A stretch of 64,000 bases of DNA, taken from Pachypanchax playfairii (Eukaryota > Chordata > Actinopteri > Cyprinodontiformes > Aplocheilidae). The notes below the pieces were generated by a model that was given only the letters and a program-made list of their open reading frames with translations, was not told the DNA's origin and did not search any database. The position numbers and the translations under genes are program-made. Positions within the stretch are counted from its first letter, which is position 1. The number at the start of each line of letters is the position of its first letter. Below are positions 42,714 through 55,739 of the stretch, one piece after another. Where the stretch lies: assembly GCA_006937955.1 (NCBI GenBank), contig SSNP01000015.1, positions 5,176,786-5,240,785 on the forward strand, read 5' to 3'.

Positions 42714-43280
42714 TTAAAGGTACAGTATGTAAGAAATACAGTATATCTCATTGTCAAATTCAAGTCCAGCAGTTCTTGTAGAAAAGAAAATTCCACTATC
42801 AGCCACTCACCTCCTCCCCTCCCTGATTTTTCTGTTGAGTTGCCAGTTCTGATGTTGATCCTTGTTTAGTTTCTCTTGTATTTGTTCAATTTTTGGGAAT
42901 GTCTGAAGGCCTATTTGTTCAGCATTGAGTTTTCCTAAGTGCGTTTGAACGCCCCATCACGTGCAACTTGGCTGCTCAGTTGGAAGGATGCGGTGGTTTC
43001 TTAGTTTTTGCTACTGGTCATTGTGGAATTACAGCTGCTTGTGTTGAAGACTTGGCAGCCTTGCAGACTCAAATGTGATTTATTATGGAACCAGGAAGTC
43101 TGGACATGTAAATAATGATTCTGTCCTTGACCAGCGTTTTTAAAAATGAAAGAAACTAGTGACCACCCAGCCGGCTGAGATCAAGATCTGTTACAATGCG
43201 ACTTTATTTTCAACATCGGTGGGACATTAGACTGTTGTGTGAGTATTTCACTGTAAAATTCTTACATATTGTACTCTTAA
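42714..43280. mobile_element. Nonautonomous DNA transposon flanked by TTAA
   Basis: The core 42718-43276 is flanked on both sides by TTAA. Its ends are imperfect inverted repeats: AGGTACAGTATGTAAGAA at the left, against GAGTACAATATGTAAGAA read inward from the right. TTAA duplication is typical of piggyBac and Kolobok, and these ends do not show the piggyBac CCC start. No transposase is encoded; the interior is unremarkable noncoding sequence of about 520 bp. If TTAA belongs to the termini rather than the target, the superfamily call would change. Confidence 0.6.
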
Positions 43281-44479
43281 ATAACATGATTAGCCTAATC
43301 AAATCAATAGTAGGCTTTTTTACAATTATATAATTTATCTCCATATACTGCTGGAAGAAAATAGATTTATATTCACCTTGTTGTTGTAACTGTGAAATTT
43401 CATCTGGGGGAAAAAACTTTGAAGATGATGTGGTGCCTTGGATTTCTTTGTTGAACAGATTTGTGTCCCGTATGTCTGGGGCAACAAAAGAAAGACCTCC
43501 TGAGAGGCAACCAGAACATTCAGTGGTGATATAGGAAAGACATGATTTTGAGATCTTGAACATCTAAAGGAGATAGCTAAAAAAACAAAAAAATAACTAA
43601 AGAAACAGCAAGGAAGTAAACAAGCTAGAAAACCCTATTGGCTGGAAACTGATGTGAGAGATGTGCTGCAGCTGCAGACAAAAAGCTGAAAGACAATGGA
43701 AAGAAGACTAAAATCTTCAGTTTCTGGTTCTCAAATTCAAACAGATGTGAATACTGCCAAAACAAAGAGGAAGTAGTTTATTTAGTTAGTAGCAGAGGCA
43801 GAAAAAAGAGAGTGAGACCTTTATTTGATGAGCACTAGACACACGATGTGACAGAAAGAATGAGAAACCTTTAATTAGACAAGATCGACAGTGAGAGGGT
43901 GTGAAGTCTAATTAGGTATGTTTGAATAAAAAAAAAGTGAAAGCGAGATCACTTGACAGAATGAGAGACTTCATTATAACTGGAAGAAAACCAGGAAGGT
44001 GAGAGATGGACAGCATATTTTCTTTAAACCACTGAGGGCGACATTTTGGATAACAAATGATTAGGTCTGCAGTCTGTTTTATTAGTGAGTGAATTTTCTG
44101 TCAATTTAATTTTCGCGATACCGTGGGCCCTAATTTCATACCAGACAAAACCAATCTCAATGACCTTGTGAAGTAACGGTCTCATTTGGCTCAAGCAAAT
44201 ATTTCCTCGCCTTTTACCTTTTGGTAATTTTCTCTCTGACATCAGCAGAAGCAAGTGTGAAAAGGGGAGCACAATAAAGAGAAATGCCAATACAAATTAC
44301 CCTACTTGATATTGGATATTGTCATGTTGCCAAATTGTCTCTTTTTTCTAACATTAGGAAAGAAAAAAATAATTTACCTATCAACTTTGAGGATTTGACA
44401 TCAAATGTGCAGCACTAAACAGCCTGTAGATTAAAACGATGTTCTCTAAAAATCTTTAGGGTTTAACATTTTATGGATA
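43281..44479. other. Noncoding stretch
   Basis: No gene was recognised. A 117-codon minus frame at 43210-43563 overlaps the TTAA element's right end and has no domain-like features. Confidence 0.45.
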
Positions 44480-44672
44480 TAAAGCTCCACGTCCCGTGGA
44501 CCGGGACGCACATGCCCGGTACCACCCAGTCCACCCAACCCCTATGGCTTCCTCTGCAGGTGGTGAGTCCACATAGGGGTGGGCCCTCGTCGCCGCTTCG
44601 GGCTGTCCCCGGTAGGGCACCCTGGGGAAAAGGCTCAGCCACCAGGCGATGCTGCCTCCGCAACCCAGCCCC
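44480..44672 (+). mobile_element. 3' end of an RTE-type LINE or a SINE sharing its tail
   Basis: A GC-rich island in AT-rich surroundings. Its last 30-35 bases (ATGCTGCCTCCGCAACCC and AGCCCCGGAT) resemble the 3' end of Rex3-type RTE LINEs, which terminate in GGAT/GATG repeats, and it runs directly into (GGAT)n. The upstream part (GGTGGGCCCTCGTCGCCGCT) does not match the Rex3 coding end as I know it, so this may be a different RTE family or a SINE that borrowed the tail. Confidence 0.45.
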
Positions 44673-44788
44673 GGATGGATGGATGGATGGATGGATGGAT
44701 GGATGGATGGATGGATGGATGGATGGATGGATGGATGGATGGATGGATGGATGGATGGATGGATGGATGGATGGATGGATGGATGGAT
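44673..44788. repeat. Perfect (GGAT)n microsatellite
   Basis: 29 uninterrupted GGAT units, contiguous with the LINE/SINE 3' end and probably seeded by its tail. Frames through it read as Trp-Met-Asp-Gly or Ile-His-Pro-Ser repeats and are not genes. Confidence 0.97.
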
Positions 44789-45349
44789 TTTATGTCGTTG
44801 CAGTTCCTGCATTCTTTATAACCTCAGAAAACCTCCAAATGGTTTTTAATCCTTCTGATGAGCCAAAGCTATTTTGCAGTTTTAACTTATTGCAACTGTA
44901 AATGTTACAATGTTCCTGTTTCATTCCACAAACAGGAAATAATAAAATAAATATATTCTGTCATTTGTCAACAAGATTTTCTTTCTTTGTGTGATGAGGA
45001 AGTTGCAGGTAATGCTCAGCATACAGCAATAAAGAGAAAACTAGCTAATGTTATTTTGAAGTCAGTGAAAGACACTGCACAGCCAGAGAATCCAAGGCGA
45101 GCCTGAAGTAAAGAAAAGTTTGACACATTATAATCACAAGACAGACCGAGGCCAAGGTTCCAACAGAGAAGAAAGAAAACCCAGAGAGTGTTTCTGATGA
45201 AATGCAGGTGGAAATGATTAGCTAACATAAATCAGTTGAAAAACAAGCCAAAGAACAAAGAAAAACTATGAGATTACATGACAAAATGAGCTTTGAGGTG
45301 TGTTAGCCTCTTGCTGTTTTGGGTAAATTGTGTGTTTAAAGGTATCAAA
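44789..45349. other. Noncoding stretch
   Basis: Nothing recognisable was seen in this interval. Confidence 0.4.
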
Positions 45350-45757
45350 TGTCTCAGTGTATAGGGGACCCAGGATGCAGATGGCTGAGGCGGCTACTGA
45401 AACAAATTAGAACTGATGTAATAACAACAAAAGGCAGGAGTCCATGTGGCAATAATAAAAGTACAAAATACAGCATGACTTGGGGGTTGGGGGTAAAAAC
45501 CCGAACTAAACAGAAGCAACAGTATGAGCTAACAAAATGGTGAAGAAACTATGGAGTATATCCAAAGGAAGGAGTTTGTAATGATGACAGACAGCTGGTG
45601 TTACAGATGAAGGGCATGTGTTGTAATGACCTGAAGGCAAGGAAACTGAGGGGGGCAAAGGATTATAAACACATGAGGAAATGCAGAAACATGATGAACT
45701 TCCACACATACATGATGATAACGTGCAAACGCCATGCAACAAAGGTCCTGTGACCTA
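45350..45757 (-). mobile_element. Possible decayed LTR
   Basis: The plus strand starts TGTCTCAGTGTATAGGGGACCC and ends near AAAGGTCCTGTGA. Inverted, this recalls an LTR ending with GGGTCCCC...GAGACA and beginning near TCACAGGACC. TTTATAATCC on the minus strand (about 45661-45670) could be its TATA box. Inverted termini are only approximate and no target duplication is visible. Confidence 0.3.
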
Positions 45758-46080
45758 AATCCAATCCAGTGAGCACTGACTCAAAATCCATGACTGATGA
45801 CATAAAAAAACAACTTGCTCTTTCACCACTTAGTTTATTATTATTATTTGTTAGTTTTTTGGTCACCACTGAGTCTTTTAGGTTGACAACTTAAGAAAAG
45901 TGTAGATGCTTTAATTTGAGAAATACTTCATGACTAATATCCATGTAGTTTTGTGGTTCCATCCAGACATAGAGGACACCCATCCTAAAAGAGGGAGACT
46001 CATTTCATCAAACACCAAAACAATAAAAAATGATTTTTAAGCAATGTTTTAAACAAGCGAAAAACTAGCTAAAACACAAC
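45758..46080. other. AT-rich spacer
   Basis: Nothing recognisable was seen in this interval. Confidence 0.4.
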
Positions 46081-46309
46081 AGCTAGCTCAGGGGTGGGCA
46101 ACTCCAGGGCTCGAGGGCCACTATCCTGTACATTTTAGATGTTCCCCTGTTTCACCACACCTGCTGCAGATGAACAGGTCATTAACAGGCTTCTATAGGA
46201 CTTGCTGAGAGGTTGCAGATTTGAATCAGGTGTGGTGAAACAGGGGAACATCTAAAATGTGCAGGATAGTCGCCCTCGAGGCCTGGAGTTGCCCACCCCT
46301 GAGCTAGCT
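46081..46309. mobile_element. hAT MITE, near-perfect palindrome with 8-bp target duplication
   Basis: The element is 46089-46301 (213 bp), starting CAGGGGTGGGCAACTCC and ending with its exact inverse. It is flanked on both sides by AGCTAGCT (46081-46088 and 46302-46309). The arms are 75 bp each and differ at only about three positions, around a 63-bp loop. CAGGG-type termini with 8-bp duplications are diagnostic of the hAT superfamily. It has no coding capacity and would depend on a hAT transposase from elsewhere. The high arm identity suggests a fairly recent insertion. Confidence 0.92.
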
Positions 46310-47096
46310 ATAGCTGAAGTTACCAAAATTCGTAAAATTGTTGTTTCCTACAACCTGATAAAATAACAAAATTTTAAATATCTTTTTAAAGTCTTTTTTT
46401 AGTTTGCTTGCAAGCTTTTTTTAAAAAATGGTTGTCCTGGGAAATTTCTAAATACTAAACACTCATTATGTACTTGCCTGAAATGGAGTAAAACTGCAAA
46501 GTGGTGGACCAGAAAGAAAACAAACCATTATTTGGTCATGAAAAAAGAGCTGCTTAAGAAACCTGCAATTTCCATTGGGCCCCTTTCCCTCATCAGCCCT
46601 TTAAAACTAAAAATCGGTCTATTTATATTATTCTTTTTACATGTTAATTATAGTACATTTTGAACTGGTGCTCAGCTAACCATAACTGCAATATGACCTG
46701 TGTTAAAATAAGGGTCAGACTACTGAACCCAGAGAAAATGGCCTGTCAATGTTTTACATCAGCATCCTTCATAATCAGAAAACCAGTGTACCTTTCTCAT
46801 TTGAGATGCTTCAGACATATTGAACATTTATTGTCATTGTGACATCAATGAATAAAACATCAAAATTGCAATAATTGCAATAAAACATAGACAAAAATGG
46901 CATAATAATAATAATACATATTTGTTGCTCAAATGGCCCCCCATTAAAGCACATCGTTATAACAAAGAGGAGTTAGGAAACCAGTATCATCATCACAATA
47001 TTGAACAGATCCTGATAAGCAGTGGTTTTAGTGAACTTCTTTACCAACAGAGAGTAATGCTTCAGTCCTGCTTTATTAATGTGTTTTTTTCCTCAG
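46310..47096. other. Noncoding stretch
   Basis: Contains short AT-rich repeats such as (AAT)n near 46898-46915. No gene was recognised. Confidence 0.4.
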
Positions 47097-47181
47097 GAGT
47101 AACCTCCTCCGCACAGCATCGGCTGAAAAGTTGGGGATACCAGCATCATTGCAAACCCAGCAGTTTGTACTGTATTCCTGA
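47097..47181 (+). other. Weak candidate terminal exon
   Basis: A T-rich tract ending CCTCAG at 47096 is followed by a segment that, entered in phase 2, gives 27 sense codons and a TGA at 47179-47181. Another frame is also open here (to about 47219), so the frame is not determined. The composition is less AT-biased than its surroundings, which would also fit a conserved noncoding element. Confidence 0.15.
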
Positions 47182-47765
47182 CAGAAATTCCTCAAAGGGC
47201 CGCGAGATATTGCTCACATAGATCTCCAGATCAACACAATTTTCAGTCAATATGTAAGCCGCTACTTATTTTTCTCTCTGTGTGTGCAGGGTTGACTCAT
47301 CCCACCATGATCCTACTGTGCTCTCAGAGCTCCATTCAATATTCTGAAGAAGGATGTTGCACTCAAGCTGATTTTACAATCAGATCGTGCCTCCTGTGAA
47401 CATACAAATAATAATAAAAAAAATGAATAAATGATGAAAAAAAACAAAACAATTCTAAATGCTCAGTATTTACACTTACAGCCTTGAGTGCAGTTTTACT
47501 TGAAGCGGCTAACGCTGCTGAGGGAGGACACAGACATACTTATTTGCTGACACGAAAGCAGAAAATGATCCACACAAATGTGGATTTACACACATTAGTA
47601 TATCACTCCAATGTGTATGACAAACATTTATCTCTCTCTTACTCTGTCTGGCTATAAATTATAGCCAAACTCAACTTTTCCACTGCATTAAGTGAGTCTA
47701 CAGTCAATTAATAAAATCAGGTTGCAAATGGCTGCGGCAGAACTCATCCACAGCGGACTCACTGA
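47182..47765. other. Noncoding stretch
   Basis: Nothing recognisable was seen in this interval. Confidence 0.4.
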
Positions 47766-47920
47766 AACCAGCCATAAACCACTGACTGCAACACCAGAAA
47801 TAAATTTCTGATCAGAGAACCAGAAGTAAACAGCTGACTGCGCAAGTGGAAACAAACAAGCAGCAATGAAGCCAGAAATAAATGACTGAGCCATGGCGCT
47901 GGAACTAAACTGGTGATCAC
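47766..47920. repeat. Degenerate minisatellite, about 26-bp unit x 6
   Basis: Successive units resemble ACCAGAAATAAA followed by CTGACTG-like sequence: ACCAGAAATAAATTTCTGA, ACCAGAAGTAAACAGCTGA, GCCAGAAATAAATGACTGA, and weaker copies at both ends. Unit lengths are 24-27 bp and identity is moderate, so the array is old. Confidence 0.7.
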
Positions 47921-49687
47921 AGGAGGGTAGATAGATGACCAATTATCCAGCAGTGAACAGGCAAAGCTCCAAGGGTTTGACATTCGTGAGCTACACATGC
48001 ACCAACCCCCCACCCACCCAAGACCCTCACCCACTCCACCCCCTCTCTTTTTTCAACAAGCCAGTGCCCTTTCAGCTGCCTCTTAAAAGACTTGTTCGCT
48101 GTGAATTTCCTGTCCACACTTTTTGTTCCTGAGGAGATGGGTCAGTTCCTCCCACATTCTGTCACTTCAAGGAAGAAGGTCAGCTGTTCATGGAGATTAC
48201 AGTCAGCCAGTGATCACCATACAGTGAGGACATGAGAATGGAGAAGGTTGGACCAGTTGAGAATTTGAACAAAATTACACTGGAATGTACCTGTTTACTT
48301 CTTTAATATGAAATTCATGTTTTATCTTCTTTTAAAGAAGAAAAAAAAAACAACCCTTTCTTCTATCGAATGTTGATGCTACTCTAAAAGCAGCCCAGCA
48401 CAGATAATACCATCTACATACATTGGACTCTGTTTGATAAAAACCTTCAGAAACTGTGGGGCCCCCAGGATATTTCACTCAGGCTGAATTACTCAGCGTT
48501 TATTGAGAGTATTTTGACCAACGGTTTAACTGCCACTTGCAAAGCCGTCATTGAATTAGGAACAAAATCATCGGAGCAGTTTGTTAGTTATGAAGTTGGG
48601 AAGCACTCACAAATTAATTCAGCAATAAACCCCCTGGTGAAATAATACGTTACAGCAACTGAATAACGGTAACTCTCAAACTGAGAAAATATGCAGTTTG
48701 GATAATGAGCCAATCAATTATTTGGATCTGCTCGAGGTGACAGTTGGCTCTCGCTGCACAGCAAAGTCAACTCACTTGCCTGGAAATGTCACTGGGTGTC
48801 TTCTGTTTTGCTCAAGACTCAACCATCACCTAAACCAAAATACCCTGAGAGAGAAGAAGACATGCTGAACAAAGAGGAACTAACATCTCCCTCCCAGAAG
48901 AAAGTGAACCACAGCCAATTACTCCATCACCTAAAGGCCTCTGGAAAAGGTTGATGGATTGTATGAGGCAGCTGATTAGTTTTAAGTGTCAGATGATTGG
49001 GCTGTGAACTCTGCACTTAAAGAACCATTACAAGCACTAAAGGAAGGAAAACAGGCTTAACAAGTCTCCTCTCACTTTTTAAAATTTATACATAAAAAAG
49101 ACTTTCAATGTTGAAACATTTATTTTTGTCAAATACCCAGAAACTATTTTAATTTAGAGTAACTGTGAACAGAATTAGAAGATGGAACATGTTGGCAATG
49201 CACAGCATACCAAAATGGAAAAAAAAAGAAAACTAACAAAACAATCCCATGTGATATGTATTTAAAGAGTTATGAAAGATTGAAATGTTTCTGGCCTGTT
49301 GATTCTTCTCAGCTTCATTAGGCAGAAAAGTAATCCCTTGAATCTTCAGGATCCGAACCTGTCATTACCATCATTAACCATTGATCATTTAAAATTAATG
49401 AAACACAGTCTTGTGCCTTCAATAAATAAAATAAAAAAAAAATGCAAGAAATATTTTTTCTAATTAGACTGAACATTATTTGCAAACAACAGCTTTAAAA
49501 AAATGTAATTGCCCAACACCATCTTCCAGCAGCAGCCTCTGATGCCTCAAGGCTTCACTGTGTTCAACACAAGACTTCTAGTTAACTATGAAATTGTATT
49601 TGCTGTTAGATGTTAGAATCCTGCTATTCTTTTTAGAATAAAACATAATAAAATAGAGTCATACTCGCTGCATGCATACATGCTGTA
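47921..49687. other. Noncoding stretch
   Basis: No gene was recognised. 48480-48760 is compositionally balanced and rich in homeodomain-like words (CAAATTAATT, CCAATCAATTATTTGG) and TGACAG. It could be a regulatory element but nothing proves it. Confidence 0.35.
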
Positions 49688-49837
<150 letters not shown>

Positions 49838-52800
49838 TCACCCATTGTTTTAAATCAGATGTTGGAGCAGAGAAGCACTGAAACAATGGAGAACAGTGGC
49901 CATCAAGCACCAGGATTAAGCATTGCTGCTAAAAGCTAGCAACCTATGACACACTTTTTGGTGTGATAAGAAGCCCATTGCATTCACAATACCCACCAAA
50001 AGACTCAACAAAGACCATCCACATTCTGGCTTTGTGTGGGTTTTTATAGATACATTTTTTTCCAGGTACATTTATCTTTTGTTACAATTTCTACCTAGTT
50101 TGAACTAGAGAATAAGTCTCAAAATGTCTTACCATCAACAGCACCTGACAAGAAACTGGCTGGTTCAAAAAGCTGTTTATTGACTTGTGTTTTTAAAGAG
50201 AGCTGTCAGAGAAACATATAAGGTCCTGGCCTTCACCCATTTCCACCAAGGTGCCACATACTTGTAAATAGGAAGATCAATGTCAAATTCTTTTGCAAAG
50301 ATGCACAAATTGCAAACAGTTATCCACATTGTTTTGTTAGAAGTGAATCATAGCTTTTCACCCTTTAGAATTTTCTCTTTGCTCCCACATGCTATGTCTC
50401 TCTGGCAGATGCAGCCCAAAAAAAAAAGGACTAATAAAAAAATGAAGAAAATGCATGTTTGCATGCATGCGTAAAATTCACCCTGATGTACCTGCTACTC
50501 CAGATTAGTCCAGTTACATGAGGCCCGATATTTATATGGTCATTAACTGTAGAGGATAATATTCACATGAAAGAAAATAAGAAATACATTAAAGACCAAA
50601 TGAATTTCAAGAAAAAGTAAAAGTGGGCCTTTGTAACAGATCTGACTAGTTTTAACAATGAATTTAACAATTATTGAGCTGGAAGTTAAGGGTAAAAAGA
50701 AAAGAGAAACACTTTGCTTTTATAAGCACATTGCTAATAATAGGAAATAAACATTTTAAATTTGTCTAAATGGAAACTATACTGATTTTACTTGGATCTG
50801 TTGATGTTTTTATTGCTTTTAATTGTTCTGTAAATGTCATGTTTTTCAGGTTTACAGATGTAAAAGGAAACATCTATATTGATTTTTTAAGACTACAGGA
50901 GTTAGTGAGCCAGTCTTCACAGCCAGGCAGTGAGCTAGAGCGGAGTTCGGAGCAATATTTGTGGCTAACTGAAATCCAATACTGATTGCTGCTTGCCCAC
51001 GTGCCTTTGAGTGCGTGTGGGTGGTTTACATTAGACTAAGTGAATATTTGGTACCACAGTCAGACACAGTATTTGTACAATAAAATACTGCAAGTTTTCC
51101 CTCCGTTCTCTCTCTAACACAAACTGTTCAAACAGATGATGCTAAAGAGGTTAGTTGGTTTTCGAGTATATTCAGATTCAAATTAATATTCAATGAAGAG
51201 CTCGTTCTTTTCTTTTTTATTTTAATGTTAGAGCCATTATGCGCCTGCGACGCCTGTAGGCACAAGTGCCTCTCCATAAACAAGGGGCTTGTTGTGAGTC
51301 AAGGCCAGCAGCAATGAAGCACCATCACCTGTTCAGCCCGACTGCCAGCTCATCTCGTCTCTATGCCCTGCCAAGCTGCACCACAACCAGCTGGTGGCAA
51401 ACTTCAATTACAACACCTGAACTGCATTAACTTGTCAGCCCCGACCCTTTAAGCCAGCGGGTGTGAGAAAGGAAAGGAGGAGTGCAGGAGCTCGCAGGAA
51501 AACTAAAATATGAGGTTTTATTAATTTCAGATTTGTGAGAATTCTCCATCACGGTATGTGCAAATTTGAAATTAGAAGTGAAAAATGATTCTTACGTAAT
51601 AGGTGATTTAAAAGCAGTGGAGGCTTCCAGCTTGGAATGATTTATATGTGAAACACACTGTTAATACTGATGATGTTTTAATGGGCCAATAAAGACATAA
51701 CCACCAGAATTTGCAGCCTCTGGCACAATAATAATACTAATGTGGATATAATACAAACAGCATTGATGTAATCTATACTTCCTGGGACTGATGAAATTCC
51801 ATCCCTACTGTGAAACAATGTAAGATAATGTTTCTGTATCTATTAGACTCTCTTTGCATGGTTTCTATTCTATATTAATATGATTGGAAGTAACATGCCT
51901 GTTTAGTTTAAAGTCCGCAGTGATGATGAGATTTTTATTATTATTATTATTATTTCATTATTAGTGCTTTCAATAAAACATGGAAGGTGAGTGATAATGT
52001 TTTTTTTGTGTGCCTGTGTTCTTTTGTCTGGTGTGTTATAACAAAAAAAACTCATAAGCTACAGGAGAAATTCTAAAGACACATTTTAAATAGAAAAAGA
52101 ATGTTTTGCTGCGTTGGCCTGCAAGTCATTCTTTAGTTAGAAATGCCTTTAGAGATTTGTGCAAACATGCCTTGGGGAAAAATCTGTTTTTCTTTCTAAA
52201 AGCAGTAATTCACTACACACAGGAGGAGTGGCTGTCCTCGTTTTCAGTACTGATAAAATTAATTAAATTAAACCTTATTACACCTTGCAGTTCTTGCAAC
52301 TTTCTCCTGTGAAACAAATTATTACTACAAACTGCCACAGAGTCTGACTTACTGCAGCATCATCACCTCAAGTCTTCCATCTTTGTGGCAGCATGCCTCA
52401 TCATTTGAATTAAATTCCAAATCCTCTCAGCCACCGGCAGCATTCAGACAAATTTGCTTAAGTGAGGGTTTTGAATCAGGCGTTTGTTTTCTGATATAGT
52501 CACAGAGGGACAAATTGACAGTTAATTATGAAGATTCTGTGGACTCTTTAAGGGATTTACGTTTGTAGAGTCAATTTGGCCACAAGAATAGCTGGCTTCT
52601 GTGTGCTCCAGATTAACTTTATCTATAGTTGCAGCTGGATAAACTCGTCAAACAATAACACTTTCCAAAACATGCGTTTAAAAACCTTTGTCCTAAAGAT
52701 AGATGTTTTCTAGTTTGCTGTAATGTTTAAATAAAATAAAATCAGCAAATTATTTCGGATCTCCTTCTGTCTGGGAGTTTTATTGCTTGATTTAAGAAAC

Positions 52801-55739
52801 TTCATACAAAATTTGGCATTAAATTAGTTTTGGAATGATGTTTTTATTTAAAATTTTGGAAATGCTTGAAAAAAAATCAGAGAAAAATTCTCTAAAGCAA
52901 AGCTTGAGGGATTATTTCAGCAGATTTTTTTTTTCCTCCTTTTGTTTACAGCTCCCTTGTTTACAGCTCCCTGTGCTCCTCTCTCTAACTGATCAGACCT
53001 GCCCTCTCTGTCGGCCTTGCGGTTATGCTGCCAGCGCTCTCATTTGCGCTGCCTGACCTTGTTTGCAGTTTCAAGACAAGCTTCTTGAATCCCCAATGTT
53101 TTTCTAAATGTGCATCCTCCCTGGTTTATAAGTTTGCAATTTTTTGTCTCTTTAAAACAACAACAAGTACAAAAAGTTGTTTCTACTTAGGGAGGAGTCA
53201 CCATTATGGCCTCTTGAGTTCTTGCTGTCCTCCCCACAGCGACATATTTCTCTGTGTTCTTCTCTGTAAGTGGCAGAGCAGGTCATGGTATCACCACATG
53301 AAGTGAGTCAGCGTAAATGGTGCTGTAAAACATCATAAAATGGCGCGTGCATGACTCATATCACCTTTCTCAAGCAGGCTGATGGTGGGCTAAACTCTGC
53401 GTTTTACACTGACAGAACTGAAAAGTTGACGGTGAAGCTGTTGATGGGGTAAAGTACTGTAATAAATGCATTTATTCACTTTGTGTGTACTTCTTGTATG
53501 AAAATCTCTTGAGCCACCTCTCAATTTTATTTGCACTGACACTTCCAGATTTTTAAAGTTTTCTTTGTTTATCTTTATTTGGCTTCCAAAGATTTGGGAC
53601 ATTTGTTGCTCAGTTCTATTTTTTTACTGCAGACCTTTAACTTGCCTATTTTCAGAAAACGTTTTTTAAAGTCTGTTAAGCTTCACAGTTCTAACCTGTG
53701 GATCAGATAAGTGTAAAAGTGTCGTAAATTCAAGAGGTGAGTTGTTGTCAGTAACAGAAACGTAATCAAACTGAAAAAAGTATAAATACACATTTAAAAT
53801 GGGTTAAATAGATTAGGAAAAAGTTTTACAGAAGAAAAGAAAAAACAAGTTTGTGACAAACTGTCTTCAAACCCAATGTGGTGAAAAAAGGGCCAACTTA
53901 GCAAAAAAAAAGCCATTTTCAATCATATCATGGCACTTAGCTTCAGGCAGCATGTGGCAAAACAATGCATTTGTTACCATTTCTTCAGCTGTTTAGTTGT
54001 AAATACAAAAAATACCAGGTATACCATATTTTGACAGGTGTAAAATGTTATTTTCTTGCACCAAGGCATTTTCAAGGAGCTCCTAGCTTTAACACTGGCA
54101 CATCTCGATATAGTGTGCAGCGTGTCCTTAAAAAAAAAAAAAAAAGAAAAGAAAAAAAGGTTAGGGAAATGTGGAAACTTAAATATGTGGAGGACAAAAG
54201 CAAAAATGGCAGGCTGAGGAACTATCTCCAGAAGAAAAGAAGCAAATACCTCACATAAAATCAGAGATATGTAATCGACCCTTCAGCTGGAGCTTTATCA
54301 GACACAGTTTCTCTACAGGAGGATGGCTGTAGTGAAGCTGCTTTAACAGGAAGCAAAGGAGAAAAAAATAGCATAAAAACATGATAAATTTCATAGCAAT
54401 TTATATTTGAGATGGTTTTCTAAAACTATCCTCAGTGTGTTATGGAGAAAATCAGAAGTGAAGCAATGTGTCTACAGCATCTATAAAACACAGCGGAAGT
54501 TTTAGTCATAGAATCGGTCTGTGTTTCATTAAGATGTTTTCTGATGATTCATTTCAAAATAATGGAAAATTTGGAAACAATTAGATACTATTTTTGCAGT
54601 AAAAGCCAAATACATACAAGAAACCCACTACAAGTTACATCTTAGCCTCCATTGACGTTTGACCTAAACATTTTTAAAGCTGTGTGGAATCATGATCATA
54701 AATGACTGAACAAAGCAACAACCATCCATAAAAGAGAACCATGTCTGAAGGCCAACTAAAGAGTTAAGCTAAAAATATAATTGGACATGCTGAAAACTGA
54801 ATTTCAAGCTCATTAGAGCTGTAAAACCTTTCTGCAATATAAATTAAATTTATATTGAAAGTATGTATGTGCAAATTAAATCACAACACCTTGGATGTGG
54901 GGCTGTTAAGTGAAATGATGGGACGTTTTCATCAACATTACAATTTCTGTCATGTGTTTTTCTTTTTATATTACAGGGGGAAAAGACGGTTAGGCTATCA
55001 GTTATTTCCGTGTTCCAGCATAGATTCTTAGAGGGTAATCGGAGCATCAGTTTAATCCCATTCCTGCCTGATGACAAACTTTGTGTTCATCTAAGTTCAG
55101 GGGATATTCAAAAGCCTGTTTAGTTGTTATTCCTGATATCGTTGGTTTAGCAAAGGAATTAAAAAATGAAAGAAAGGAGGAAATAAAGGAACAAATAAAT
55201 AGAGAAAAACATTCCCATTTCTCCATATAAACTTTTTTCTTTATCTTAATGATGTATGTCACAGGATGAAAAAAGGCAGGAACTTAAGAAAAGACAGTCC
55301 AATGCATCTAGAATTTCATAACACTTACGCTAATCGGTGATCTTCAGGAGTGAATCTATAGCAGCAAGAATATCACATAAAAGATGTTCTTATCACACTG
55401 AGGGAACGAGGGAATCTGTATATAATACAACAACAAATACATATCTGTTGCTAAGAATAATATTGTGAAGGAAAACAAAAACAACAACAGTAAGTGGTCA
55501 GAGAAGCTCAACCTTCTAAACATCTAACTTTTATCTTCTGATTTCTTTATACTAATCTAATCACCTGTTAGGTGATTTTACAACACTCAAAAAACTCCAC
55601 TCAAATCTGATAACTTACAGCTTTTGAGTGCAAACCAAAAGGTCTTTAATCAGCATTCAGTTCTGAATCAAATGTCTTTGGAGTGGTCAGGGATATTTAC
55701 AGGCTCCAGTTCTGATCGCCATCAGAGCCGGGTCACATT
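49838..55739. other. Long noncoding stretch
   Basis: Contains a short (TTA)n at 51935-51953 and a perfect AT hairpin at 54836-54858 (arms CAATATAAATT). 51240-51480 and 52320-52620 are less AT-biased and non-repetitive, so they are candidates for conserved noncoding sequence. No gene was recognised. Confidence 0.4.

Noticed and set aside
44463..44901. Frames with Trp-Met-Asp-Gly and Ile-His-Pro-Ser repeats
   Set aside because: Direct translation of the GGAT microsatellite.
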